DNA of 64,000 nucleotides from Mesorhabditis belari (lineage: Eukaryota; Nematoda; Chromadorea; Rhabditida; Rhabditidae): NCBI GenBank assembly GCA_958450365.1, contig CAUEEP010000133.1, positions 310,001 through 374,000 of the forward strand, given 5' to 3'. Below, piece by piece: positions 54,885 through 64,000 of the stretch. Position 1 is the stretch's first letter, and each line of letters starts with the position of its first letter. Under the pieces are notes generated by a model that was not told the DNA's origin, searched no databases, and worked only from the letters and a program-made list of their open reading frames with translations. A program made the translations under genes and the position numbers.

Positions 54885-55258
54885 ACATGGATTTTCTCTT
54901 TGATTTTTCGAAAATTTTTGAAGGATTACGGTAGTGAGTCATTCTCTTTTTTTGGGAAAAGAGAAATGCTGGGAAAAACAGAGAGAAAAAGGATTTCTGC
55001 TTAATAAAAAAGGAGTGGATGTCTTTGAAAATCATTGAAAATCATTTTAAACACCATTTTTGAGTCTATTTTTATCTAAAAAACATTATTTACGCTTAAC
55101 TGCGTCTTGAATTTTCTCTCTTGAATATTTTGTGTCTTGTTTTGCCAATTTCATCTTATGCCTGTTACCCCTGTCCTCGTATTTATGTACAAATACTGTA
55201 CTAATTGATAAGATTTTTATTCTTGTATTTAATTCAGATATATCGTATTTTCTCTAAT

Positions 55259-55787
55259 ACAGTGCGGTGCAAAGCCATACGCCACCCCCCTAAATTTCAA
55301 TTTTCTGCGGCTCCTGTGCCAGTGACAAAAAAACTGAAAACATAGTCAGATTCAGGACCAAAAATAACCCTTAAACCCCAAAAATCATCGACACAGCATG
55401 AATAGGGAAAATGTAAGAGCCAAAAAACGAAAATTAACCCGGTGCAAAACCATACGTCACCCCCCAAATTTTGGTGTCGTTGTTGCATTTTTGTTCAATT
55501 TTTATGATAACAAAGTTTATTTATAACAATAACAGTTTAACAGTACAATAACAATATTTTGATGTCTGTCCCTGGCGACTGATCACGTCAAATATTCGAC
55601 TCGGCATTCTGTCAACTAGCTTCTTGATGGTGCTTCTTGGAATGGCATTCCACTCGCGGGTAATGGCATCTTTGATTTTTTTGGCTATTTTTGGCCCTGT
55701 ATCTAACTACGTTTTCAGTTTTTTTTGTCACTGGCACGGGAGCCACAGAAAATTGAAATTTAGGGGGTGGTGTATGGTTTTGCAGTA
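55259..55787 (-). mobile_element. Internally deleted Tc1-family element with transposase C-terminus
   Basis: Terminal repeats of about 80 bp: GTGCAAAGCCATACGCCACC near 55267 and its complement up to about 55785 (shared TTTCAATTTTCTGYGGCTCC). A further end-like CGGTGCAAAACCATACGTCA lies at 55440. On the minus strand at 55683-55552 is the Tc1 transposase tail: DAITREWNAIPRSTIKKLVD followed by RMPSRIFDVISRQGQTSKY. The catalytic core is absent, so the copy is inactive. Confidence 0.82.
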
Positions 55788-55836
55788 TCCCAGCGTAGTA
55801 TCCCAGCGTAGTATCCCAGCGTAGTATCCCAGCGAG
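55788..55836. repeat. Tandem repeat, 14-bp unit CAGCGTAGTATCC
   Basis: Four copies of GTAGTATCCCAGC abut the right end of the Tc1 remnant. Confidence 0.85.
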
Positions 55837-56137
55837 CCGAGTTAGTGACTATTTGACGGTTTCAAAGTTTTCACAGAAGCTCAACACTCAAATCCCCCAC
55901 TAGATCTCATCGTCAGCTACATTTTCCGACCCCACATCGATAGGTTCTGATAAGCGGTTCTCGAGATTTCGAGGAATTTAGGCGACTCTCAGGGTACTAT
56001 TAGAGAAAATACGGTAATCAGTATTATAAATGATCTAGTTGACGTGAAAACAGATGATCATCTTTTTCAGAAGTGTCACGTTTAGGTCCTTAAATTTTTC
56101 AAAAAGATTTGCACAAATCGTTGATCGAGTTATTCTA

Positions 56138-57394
56138 TTAGGTTGTCGGATTATGAATTGCCGTTGTCTTTTTTGCTTTGTATTTTTTTTCAAATAAATT
56201 TTTGTGGTACTTTTTTTAACTATATTAAAGAGCGTTTTATGCCGCGCCGATTGATATATTATTCGTCTATATTTGCTTAGATTTTTAATATAAATTTGTC
56301 TCAGGAAATGAACGACATCAAAAATAAAATGCGGATTTGTTTGTTCTACGACTTCAAACAAAGAAAAACAGCGGCAGAATCCCATCGCTCTATAAGCAAT
56401 GCATTCGGAGAAGATGTTATCAACGAACGTCAATGTCGCAATTGGTTTCAGCGCTTTTGGGACGGCGACGAGAGCCTTGAAGACAAAGAACATGAGAGGC
56501 GACCAAAAACTGTGGACGATGAGGAACTTAAAGCAGCCAACGATTCTGATCCTGCCCAAGCGACACGAGAACTTGCTGAGAGGTTCGGTTGTCATCATTC
56601 CACCATTGCTGACCACTTGCATGCCATTGGTAAAGGTGAATAAATGCGGTAAATGGGTGCCTCTTGAACTAAGCGATTTGAACAAAACAACGCGAATCAA
56701 TTTGGCCGGAATTCTTTTGCGTCAAGCCAAGAACAGTGGTTTTTTGAGTCGATTGTCACGTCTGATGAAAAGTGGATATCCTTTGATAATACCACAGAAA
56801 ACGACAATGGTTGGACCCTGGACAAACCCCAAAACCGACCCAAAACCAGACATCCATCCAAAGATGACGCTATGTGTTTGGTGGAATAGCAAAGGATTGG
56901 TGCATTTTGAAGTACTAAATTCTGGTCAAACGGTTAATGCGGACCTCTACAAAGAACAATTAAGCCGCGTCGATCAATCGCTTCGTCGACAGGGAGTGGA
57001 AACAGCGTCAACAAAATTGCTCCATGACAACGCGCGTCCACACACCGCAAAAGTAACTCTGAAAAAATTGAAGAATTGGGCTGGGAACTTCTGCCTCACC
57101 CGCCATATAGCCCAGACCTTGCGCCATCTGATTACCATTTGTTCCGGTCGATGCAGCATTCCTTGGCCGAAAAAAAATTCAAAAACCGCGATGAAGTCCA
57201 AATTTGGGTGGCCAATTTCTTTGAGCCACAGCCGGTCGAGTTCTTCAACAAGGGCATTCATTCTTTGCGTGGACGTTGGCGAGATGTCATAGATACCGAT
57301 GGAGAATACCTTTTAGATTAAAATATTTTTGTATTGATTTTATAATAAAATTTCTTTTTGATAAAAACGGGCAATTCATAATCCGACAACCTAA
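56138..57394 (+). mobile_element. Mariner transposon, 1257 bp, with frame-broken transposase
   Basis: Inverted ends TTAGGTTGTCGGATTATGAA and TTCATAATCCGACAACCTAA are flanked by TA (56136-56137 and 57395-57396), the mariner target. The coding region (from about 56308) begins MNDIKNKMRICLFYDFKQRK, with an HTH and linker (FGCHHSTIADHLHAIGK). The DD34D-type triad motifs follow: TSDEKWISF (about 56757), LLHDNARPHTAKVT (about 57022) and PPYSPDLAPSDYHLFRSM (about 57100). It ends EYLLD at TAA 57319-57321. The parts lie in different frames with at least four one-base shifts, so as read it is inactive. Ends and target duplication are nevertheless clean. Confidence 0.93.
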
Positions 57395-58261
57395 TATTTT
57401 GTAGTAGTTATTAAGAGCTTTCAAATGAGATTCAACTAGATCAGCTTTCAGCTCCAGAATTCAGCTCTTAATGACTCTTCATGGGTGTCAAATGGGTATA
57501 CTCTCTTCATTTTCTTCTTTTAATTCATCGATAAGCATCGGTTCGATAATTTTACCACATCCATTTACTCAATTTTATCTCAACTAATAGTTGACCCAGT
57601 TTTTGGAGAGCTCGATTCCAATCGATCGCTCGATCGCTCCCAATCGATCACTTAACATTCTACTAACAATAAAGTGAAAATCGATGTCTCTGAACTTCTG
57701 AACTGAATCGTAAACGAAGAACAGGGCAATAGAATAATAGAAGTACTCAAAGTATTTGTGCAATCTCGTGCAATAACAATTGATATCAATTTATTCACCA
57801 CAAAGCATACGCTTGATGTGTGCTATCATCGCAAAACCAATCGAAATATCCATTTGAATGCATGCATTTTGTTAGAGATTCGCCATCGTTTTTGCATCCA
57901 GAGTCACAATCGAAAACACGAATCACACAGTTCTCACTGGCTGATACTGAATATTATTTGGAACTATTGAGTATTGAATTCTTTTCTCCACAACTCATCC
58001 ACTTTTCATTGGCTCTTCTAGACACAGTTCTCATTAAAGTTCTCATGAAAAGCTAATTGTTACTCTTTTTTAGCACTTACACTTTCAAAACTTACATCGA
58101 TATTTCAGCAATGTTCGACTACATTCAAGTGTCGGTGCAGCCAAGTTTGAGATGACAAGCAGAAGGAATAGGAAAGATTTTAGAAGACTCATTGAAAAGG
58201 AAGATGTATTTAGTTTTATTGAGTAGCTAAAGATTATTGAGCTGAGATAAAACAGTACAGA

Positions 58262-58548
58262 GTAATTCAAAGTTTAAAGTAATTTAAAGTAATTATTTAA
58301 TAGTAATATTTAATAGTAATAGTAATATTTAATAGTAATAAAAGTAATTTAAAGTAATTTAAAGTAATTTAAAGTAATTTAAAGTAATTTAAAGTAATTT
58401 AAAGTAATTTAAAGTAATTTAAAGTAATTTAAAGTAATTTAAAGTAATTTAAAGTAATTTAAAGCAATTTAAAGCAATTTAAAGCAATTTAAAGCAATTT
58501 AAAGCAATTTAAAGCAATTTAAAGTAATTTAAAGCAATTCAAAGTTTA
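58262..58548. repeat. Minisatellite, 10-bp unit TAATTTAAAG, about 27 copies
   Basis: Nearly pure array; the distal block changes to CAATTTAAAG. It is flanked by inverted copies of an approximately 90-bp sequence, like a stem with a satellite loop. Confidence 0.94.
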
Positions 58549-59044
58549 AATGAAATCCTTGAACATTAAAAGATCTATAAGCTTGAAAATTTGGATGAGA
58601 ATTTTAATGAGAACTTTGCCTAGAAGAACCAATGAAAAGTGGATGAATTGTAGAGAAAAGAATTCAAAACTGAAATATAATGACAAGCTTATAAAGCAAT
58701 TCAAGGTAGCATTTAAAAAAGAGAAAGGAAATTGTAAATTTGTTGAACTTGTTGAGCTTTTTGACTGAATGACGTTCATAGAAATTTTCCTATTTAATCC
58801 AATAGCGTGGGAGATGTGGATCAACTTGTTTAGCCCAAAATAAATGACTTTCTTTTCTTTTAGACTAATGATCTGTAATTAGATTTTAAAAAAAACGTGC
58901 ATTTTAATCATCGCAAACTAAATTTACATATTGCATTTGTAGAAAAGTATAAAAGGTAATTTTAATTTAAAAATCCGTTAAAGCTTGAGTGGAACTTGAG
59001 CCACAGTGGGATCTAGGATAGCAATGTCCATACTTTGTGTAAAT

Positions 59045-59235
59045 ATTGGGTTGGTGAATTGAAAACGGCCGGGTATTGTCATATGTGACAGTTTGAGCAC
59101 TTTCTTCGAAAGAAACCCATTTTGGTGTTAATGAAAAAGTTGTAGGGAATCAAAAATTAAGCTTATATCCAAATTTCCAAAAAGATACACTTGGTAGTTC
59201 CACTTAAAATGCAAGTTTTGTGAAAATTCGTAAAT
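59045..59235 (+). mobile_element. Truncated copy of the 44745-45278 MITE
   Basis: Shares ATTGGGTTGGTGAATTGAAA, ACCCATTTTGGTGTTAATGA and CACTTAAAATGCAAGTTTTG with the Sre intron element. It is cut off at about 59235, where an R1 fragment (59255-59297, minus) begins. Confidence 0.8.
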
Positions 59236-59364
59236 TTATTCTGTGTGTTCTTTGGGCGGCTGCGTAATCGCTCGTCGTCTGGCGCAGGGCTTTTAAAAGG
59301 AACACAAAATAGTAGCTGAGAGGGTTACGGTTGGTTTTAGATCTATGTAATCACAGTCTACAAC

Positions 59365-59700
59365 CTGAATCAGTTTTGGACTGATGCCGAACACTTGATA
59401 CAAAAGCCCATACACAGTTCCCATTGGGGCTGGGAAGTAAAGCTCAGCCAAAGCACCGTGGAGGGTGAATTCGAAAGTGATTGACCAGATCTAAAGTGAA
59501 CTTGGAGAAATACGAAATCACAATCCTAATTGATAAGCTGGTACGGTAGCTTTAGTCTCAAAGTTGTCTATGAAGCTTGTGAAATCTGCAAGCGTAGTTC
59601 GGTAACCGTTACTTATTCATCTTGCTTCAAAACCAACCTGATACCAAACAATATGATACTTGTAGCCTTTCATATTTGCGGGTGATAATGAAAAACCATT
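59365..59700 (-). pseudogene. 5' half of an Srh-like receptor (end of helix 1 to helix 3)
   Basis: Two exons in order on the minus strand: SPANMKGYKYHIVWYQ (ending 59638, donor GTTGG) and IWSITFEFTLHGALAELYFP..GISPKLIQ (59490-59365, 42 codons, donor GTTGTAG). This is the characteristic Srh-type helix 1-2 loop and helix 2-3 region. The N-terminus upstream of about 59700 is not readable and no downstream exon follows before repeats begin at about 59297. It matches what the 60344-62330 model lacks. Confidence 0.65.
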
Positions 59701-60343
59701 TCATGAAAAGTCGACATTGATAAATATTGAGATATTGGGATATTGAATTTATTAAATTATTGATAAATATTGAAAGATTACGTGTAAAATGGTAAAGAAA
59801 AGTCGGTCATTAGACGAAAACAGGTGAAAATCTCCTTGTGCTGGAATTGACTTTTGGTTTAGCTTTTTGATTTGCTTTTTTATTAGCTTTTTTGCCTAGA
59901 TACCTGGAATTCAGAGCATATGAACTTTAATTTTTGATTATTAAAGAAAATTTAGCTGATAATGAACTGTTATAATTGTTGGGTACTTTGTGCTCTTGCA
60001 AGCGTTTTTGGATCTACTAGTTATCTTAAACGAATCCGGACCAAAACGGCTCTAATATGGGATCGAAAATTCTAGATTTGATCTTTAATCGGATTAGACT
60101 GAAGTATTACTTTTCATACTTTCCATTCTTATTCATTGCTTGTTCATTCTCATTCTTTTTTATCTTCTTAAGCTGTTTATTTCATTTTCTTACTCAATTC
60201 GTACAGAAAGAAAACAGAGAATCTTTTTAATGAGCAATGGTGAATGGTGAATGGCTTAGACTGTCTTCTGTCTTCGTTGTAGCATCGATATTCATCGATG
60301 TGTGAATGGCATTAAAGATATTGAACCTTTTATCAAAATCAAA

Positions 60344-62330
60344 TCAAATTTGAAAGACAGAAAATGAGCGACTTGATGGAATGACGATTCGAAATCGTTT
60401 CCACGAGTGAGTGAGAAATTTTCGATATGGTTTAGTGAATCCCCAAATGAAAATCGATGACGTCATTGCGTGAGTACTGTTTATCCACATGGCGAAATTG
60501 AGAATATCTAAATGAGTATTAAAATAGTAAAGGAAATGATCTAAACAAACATTGCGGTATGATTAATTTCAGCCCCACAACAGTCGCATAAAGTAACCAA
60601 GGGAAAGCAAGTGTCAAAAATGGGATGAAAATCTGAATTGATCACTTGCAATTGCACAAAATTATCCAAATTTCACCTGCATTATAAGAGCGACAAGAAA
60701 CTTTCGCTGTAGCATTTTCGTGCGTTCACTCAATTGTGTCGACGATTTCTCGAGAAGGTAAAAAGAGTGCCAGGTGAAGAAAGAGCCCTGGAAATTGTCT
60801 GAATGTCTGTATTCAATCGAATCGGTTCCGAAAACCAGAAAATTTTGGTTCAAATCAATAAAATGAATACCTCTGCTCGATTCCCCGACCCTGAAAACCC
60901 CCGGGCAGAAATTTACAGCTTAATATCTTCTTTTTATAGCATCTACGCAGCCTAAGCAAAAGAAAAATCCCTGTGAATGTTTTTTCAAATTTTTATAGTT
61001 TAAGAGTGGTGAGGTAGCGGGGTGTATGAGTAATTCTTGAAAAAAGCTTTTTTTTATCAAACGTTTTGCCCACCCACCCCAACTTCGTTGCCCGTTTAAA
61101 GAGTGGTTCCACCCACCCCAATACATTGGCCCGGTAGCGGCTCCGCCGCAGGCGCGGCCGGCCTGACGACTGTGTGGCCGAGCAATCGCTTGCGATCTGG
61201 CACATGACGCTGATAGATATCCGTCTCTTTTTTAAATCCATAAAAGGAAGGAGCGGTGAGGGAACGAGGGAGCCGACAGCGCCCACCAGAATAACGTGCT
61301 GGCGGTTAAGTCCATTTGTGCTTCCTATTTTCATTAGGTGTAGAAAAGAAAATTAGCTATCTGCTGAATCCTTTGGAGCCGTTTAGAACAAGTCTGGGAT
61401 GAGAAAATGCCAAAAAACGAAAAAGGGTTCAAAAAGAGGTTAACTGAGCTTTTCTCGACACCAATTCTGTTTTAAGCGATCCCAAAATATGAAAATATAG
61501 ATAATTTTATTCTGCATCCAATAATAATCAAGAAGCACATAGAAACTTAACCGCGAAAGGGCTATTTTTGCTGTGGCGCTGTTTTGATCAGATCCCTGAG
61601 CGAGCCGGTTTTGACCCATCAATATCCCCAAATTCCTGGGACCAATTCTTGCCCCAAAATTGGCTTGATTTGGATTTTTGAGAGAAATTCTAGAAGCTGT
61701 TAAACCATTGTGCAGCTTAAAAGTCAAGCCTTCAGCAAAATTACTTGACTTTCATTTGAAAGCGCTAGGCCAAATAGTTAGCATACTTAGCCAATACTTT
61801 AAAGTTAAAGATTCCCAATTTCCCGACGAGCCATCAACATTTTCAACTCACCAAAATCACAATCTCGGGTACTAGAACTAAAATAATAACAATAATCCCT
61901 TTCTCCGACGTCGAATTGATGATTGGTGGGGCAAGTGGCTCCGGGATAATTATCCAAATATTTGAGTCATTCTTTAAAAAAGAATACTCAGGCCATATCT
62001 AGAATTTGACGAATGAATTGGGATCACAAATCACCTACATCCACTATCATTTGAGCATTTGTTGGAGATAAATTCATTGACATAATCTCAGCGCAATAGA
62101 AAGCGGATAATGACCATAGAATGTAATGAAGGAGACCGAGAAAAATCCAAATAGATTTGCGAAATCTCAAGAATTTTATGTTTTTTTGCTCAAAAATTGG
62201 AAACCATAGATCATTTGGAGCACTAAACAAACTTTAGCCAATGTGTTGCGGGTAAAATTTGTCGATGTCGATAGATGACACATTGAATAGTAGCCGTGAT
62301 GAGAATGATTATACAAGTTGCACCAATTTC
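60344..62330 (-). pseudogene. 3' part of an Srh-like receptor (helix 3 to C-terminus), 5' exons missing
   Basis: The exon from 62330 (after TTTTAG) reads EIGATCIIILITATIQCVIY then RHRQILPATHW. Others follow: APNDLWFPIFEQKNIKFLRF with LGLLHYILWSLSAFYCAEIM (62210-62050), SEKGIIVIILVLVPEIVIL (about 61890), SERTKMLQRKFLVALIMQ (about 60690), the Srh-type helix 6 start, IQIFIPFLTLAFPWLLYATV (about 60570), and FAMWINSTHAMTSSIFIWGF..KPYRKFL (about 60490), ending FQI, stop at 60344. Helices 3-7 are in order and open. No helix 1-2 exon is visible upstream, where transposon-like sequence starts at about 62440. Confidence 0.72.
61000..61330. other. GC-rich repeat-like block inside the receptor intron
   Basis: Contains GGCTCCGCCGCAGGCGCGGCC and CCACCCACCCCAAC motifs, strikingly GC-rich for this window, and distant similarity to the R1 repeat (CGAGCAATCGCTTGCGATCTGG). 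No coding sequence recognised. Probably a transposon fragment. Confidence 0.4.
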
Positions 62331-62439
62331 CTAAAATTACAAGGTTTATTTGTGTATTTATACATATTCAATATTCAGTTATTCATTTATATTCATTAGT
62401 TATAATAAAACTATTTAGAGTAGTATACATTTACTCACC

Positions 62440-62830
62440 GTAAATACTGTAATAGTACCCCACCCCCACCGCGCGAAATGGTGTTCTCTATCCGTTTTCC
62501 ATGTTTGAATAGCCATTCAACGCAGAAAAATGTGCTGATTTCAATGGTGAAAAAATTATCAAAATCCGTCTGATACATTTTTTAAAAATCGCGTTTTATC
62601 GAAAAAATCGCACTTTTACAAGCAACTCGCTCGCAGCGACCAACTTTCGGCGGCTCGTTTCCAGCGTGGTCGAAAGATTGCGCCCTCAAAACCGATAACT
62701 TTGTGGTGGACGTTATGAAAGATCATTTTGATACCAAAAAATAAAATTGATCAACTCTGCGAAGACTTGATGCCTTTTAAGTTGAAAATGACGTTTTGCG
62801 ACTTTCTGCCCGCTAAAACGTGGGCAATCG
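62440..62830. mobile_element. Probable transposon fragment upstream of the receptor 3' part
   Basis: It begins with CCGTAAATACTGTAATAGTA then a C-rich stretch, resembling the end near 56016. It continues with moderately GC-rich sequence unlike the flanks (CGACCAACTTTCGGCGGCTC). No ORF of note. Confidence 0.4.
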
Positions 62831-63109
62831 CCAACAACCTATTTAAAGCAGCCAGACATTTATATTACTCTATTTGATTTTGTCGTTTTCCCAGGAGGCT
62901 TTAACTTATATTTAACTTATCTCTATTTAAATTGTTGATAAACAAACTCCTAGTAAGCTTTAATAGGTTCGGTATATTTCTTGTTCACAAAGAGACGATT
63001 AACCAACTACCAGCAGTCATTTTTTTAGCTTTTGATTAATTCGTTTCTTATTTCAGAAAGTTTATCATTTCTTGAGCTTAACATTAGTATTTTAATTTCA
63101 GGTTCGACA

Positions 63110-64000
63110 GCGATGCCACAGGCAAGCAAACGCAAAGTGCATCTATGAAGAGAATAACAGATTTAAAACGAAAAAGAGCGAGCAGCTTTGAATCAGGGGC
63201 AGAAATGTTGATTGTTAGAGAGGAAAGATAAAGAAAGGGAAGAATCACTGCAGAGATGCGACGAAAACAAAGAAAAATCCTTAAAGCTGCCCGGAAAGTT
63301 CAATGTAAAAATCACAGAAAGGATGAGAAGAAATATTGTCTGTCGATCGCTTTCTCCGTTACAAATCCGTGCACTTTACTCGAAATCTAAAGTATCACGT
63401 GACGCTCATCGAATTTACAGTCATGAGACTCGTACTCTTGCAACGGAGTATCTTATGAATATGGTACGAGCAACCCTTGCAAAAGCGTCGACTATGAGAA
63501 TGAAGGCGATATTGTGAAGCTAAAAGACATGTTCTTCCGTCCAATATCGACTGTCTAAAATTAAAGACAACGAGAAAACACCGTGCTGTACTTTTATGTG
63601 ATAAGGGACTGGATATTACCAAAGTTACAATCATGTTTCCAGACAAGTCGGAAAAACAACAATCCCCTTACAATCAACTGATACTTGCCGCGTGGTATGG
63701 TTATGGCAATAACGAAAATCTGTGCAAGATAAAGGACTTGTTTGAAAAGCTTTCACCTTTACCTTGTACCTTCTTCTTGGGCGGTGATCTCAGTTTCATG
63801 GCTTCTGCATTCGGAATGTCGTGTGCTTCAACGTATCCCTGTGTGTGGTGGCTTCTTTAAAGCTGTGAAGACGCGAAAAATTACGGGCGTTAAGGAGAAA
63901 GTAGACCAAACACACTACGAAAGACGTACCAATACCTGAGTTTTGATGAGCGCTTAAAACTTCCAACAAGATGCCGAGAAAATCAGAAAGGGTTGTCTTC
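63110..64000 (+). mobile_element. Transposon-type protein remnant, running off the right edge
   Basis: Broken coding sequence. A charged N-terminal part (63110-63520) is followed by LLCDKGLDITKVTIMFPDKS (about 63590), WYGYGNNENLCKIKDLFEKL and FFLGGDLSFMASAFGMSCAS with TYPCVW (to about 63850). It then changes frame to FKAVKTRKITGVKEKVDQTH. The order DKG..TK, then GGDL, then YPCxWC-like motif, is one I associate with repeat-borne proteins of uncertain function in many animals. I cannot name the superfamily. Frame changes and the window edge prevent a full model. Confidence 0.45.

Larger units (their letters stand above)
55241..56016. mobile_element. Outer element with CGTATTTTCTCTAATA ends, carrying a nested Tc1 remnant
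   Basis: CGTATTTTCTCTAATA at 55244 is mirrored by TATTAGAGAAAATACG ending near 56014. A related end (CCGTAAATACTGTAATAGTA) occurs at about 62442. The Tc1 remnant lies just inside the left end, so either a Tc1 copy inserted in this element or the ends belong to one composite. Confidence 0.65.
57395..59340. other. Gene-free stretch with inverted duplication and minisatellite
   Basis: 57960-58050 (TTGAATTCTTTTCTCCACAA, TTTTCATTGGCTCTTCTAGA) is repeated inverted at 58590-58680, on either side of the AATTTAAAGT minisatellite. The region ends with the truncated MITE (59045-59235) and an R1 fragment. No conserved exon found. Confidence 0.6.

Noticed and set aside
59365..62330. One normal Srh gene on the minus strand
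   Set aside because: Helix order is wrong: helices 3-7 lie upstream of helices 1-3, so a single collinear gene is impossible.

Overview
This window is nuclear DNA of a nematode, most likely a free-living rhabditid. The evidence is nematode-only chemoreceptor families (Srt, Srh-like, Sre), short introns ending in TTTTCAG or TTTTAG, acceptor sites placed directly before start codons as expected for spliced-leader trans-splicing, and two gene pairs about 100 bp apart on one strand in operon style. All gene models were assembled by eye from exon-level similarity, so spans are firmer than individual splice sites.

Layout. A cationic amino acid transporter (SLC7A) fills 0.1-6.1 kb (+). An AT-rich, repeat-dense gap with palindromic elements follows. 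An Srt receptor (10.4-12.7 kb, +) and an Srh/Sri-type receptor (15.2-20.3 kb, +) lie between two inverted copies of one composite foldback element (8.8 and 21.1 kb). From 20.4 to 27.3 kb there are tRNA-derived repeats, MITEs and a pogo/Tigger-like remnant. A large minus-strand SNF2 helicase of the ARIP4/RAD54L2 type (27.3-36.1 kb) sits 101 bp downstream of mrpl-41 (36.2-36.8 kb). On the plus strand, Mediator subunit 4 (38.2-39.1 kb) is followed 92 bp later by a class I histone deacetylase (39.2-41.2 kb), then by an unrecognised gene (41.7-43.0 kb). Next come an Sre receptor (44.2-47.0 kb, +), a secreted protein with an IgGFc-binding N-terminal-type domain (47.7-52.3 kb, +), and a strongly diverged ubiquitin-L40 fusion (53.3-54.3 kb, -). 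The right end holds Tc1 and mariner remnants, an Srh-like receptor whose two halves are in swapped order (59.4-62.3 kb, -), and a transposon-type protein running off the edge.

Three themes stand out. (1) Many introns carry their own private minisatellite with units of about 10-45 bp, and several loci duplicate splice sites or make coding palindromes. (2) Degenerate tRNA-like sequences with Pol III A and B boxes are scattered in introns and spacers. (3) The conserved nuclear genes between about 28 and 41 kb carry one-base length changes, often in homopolymers, while the encoded residues stay conserved. This looks like local consensus error rather than gene death, but it has to be settled before any protein is taken from this stretch.

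The best candidate for new biology is the ubiquitin-L40 paralogue. It aligns to ubiquitin without gaps, has lost every lysine except K6 and K27, has a changed Ile44 patch and an altered C-terminus, and yet keeps an intact L40 zinc ribbon.
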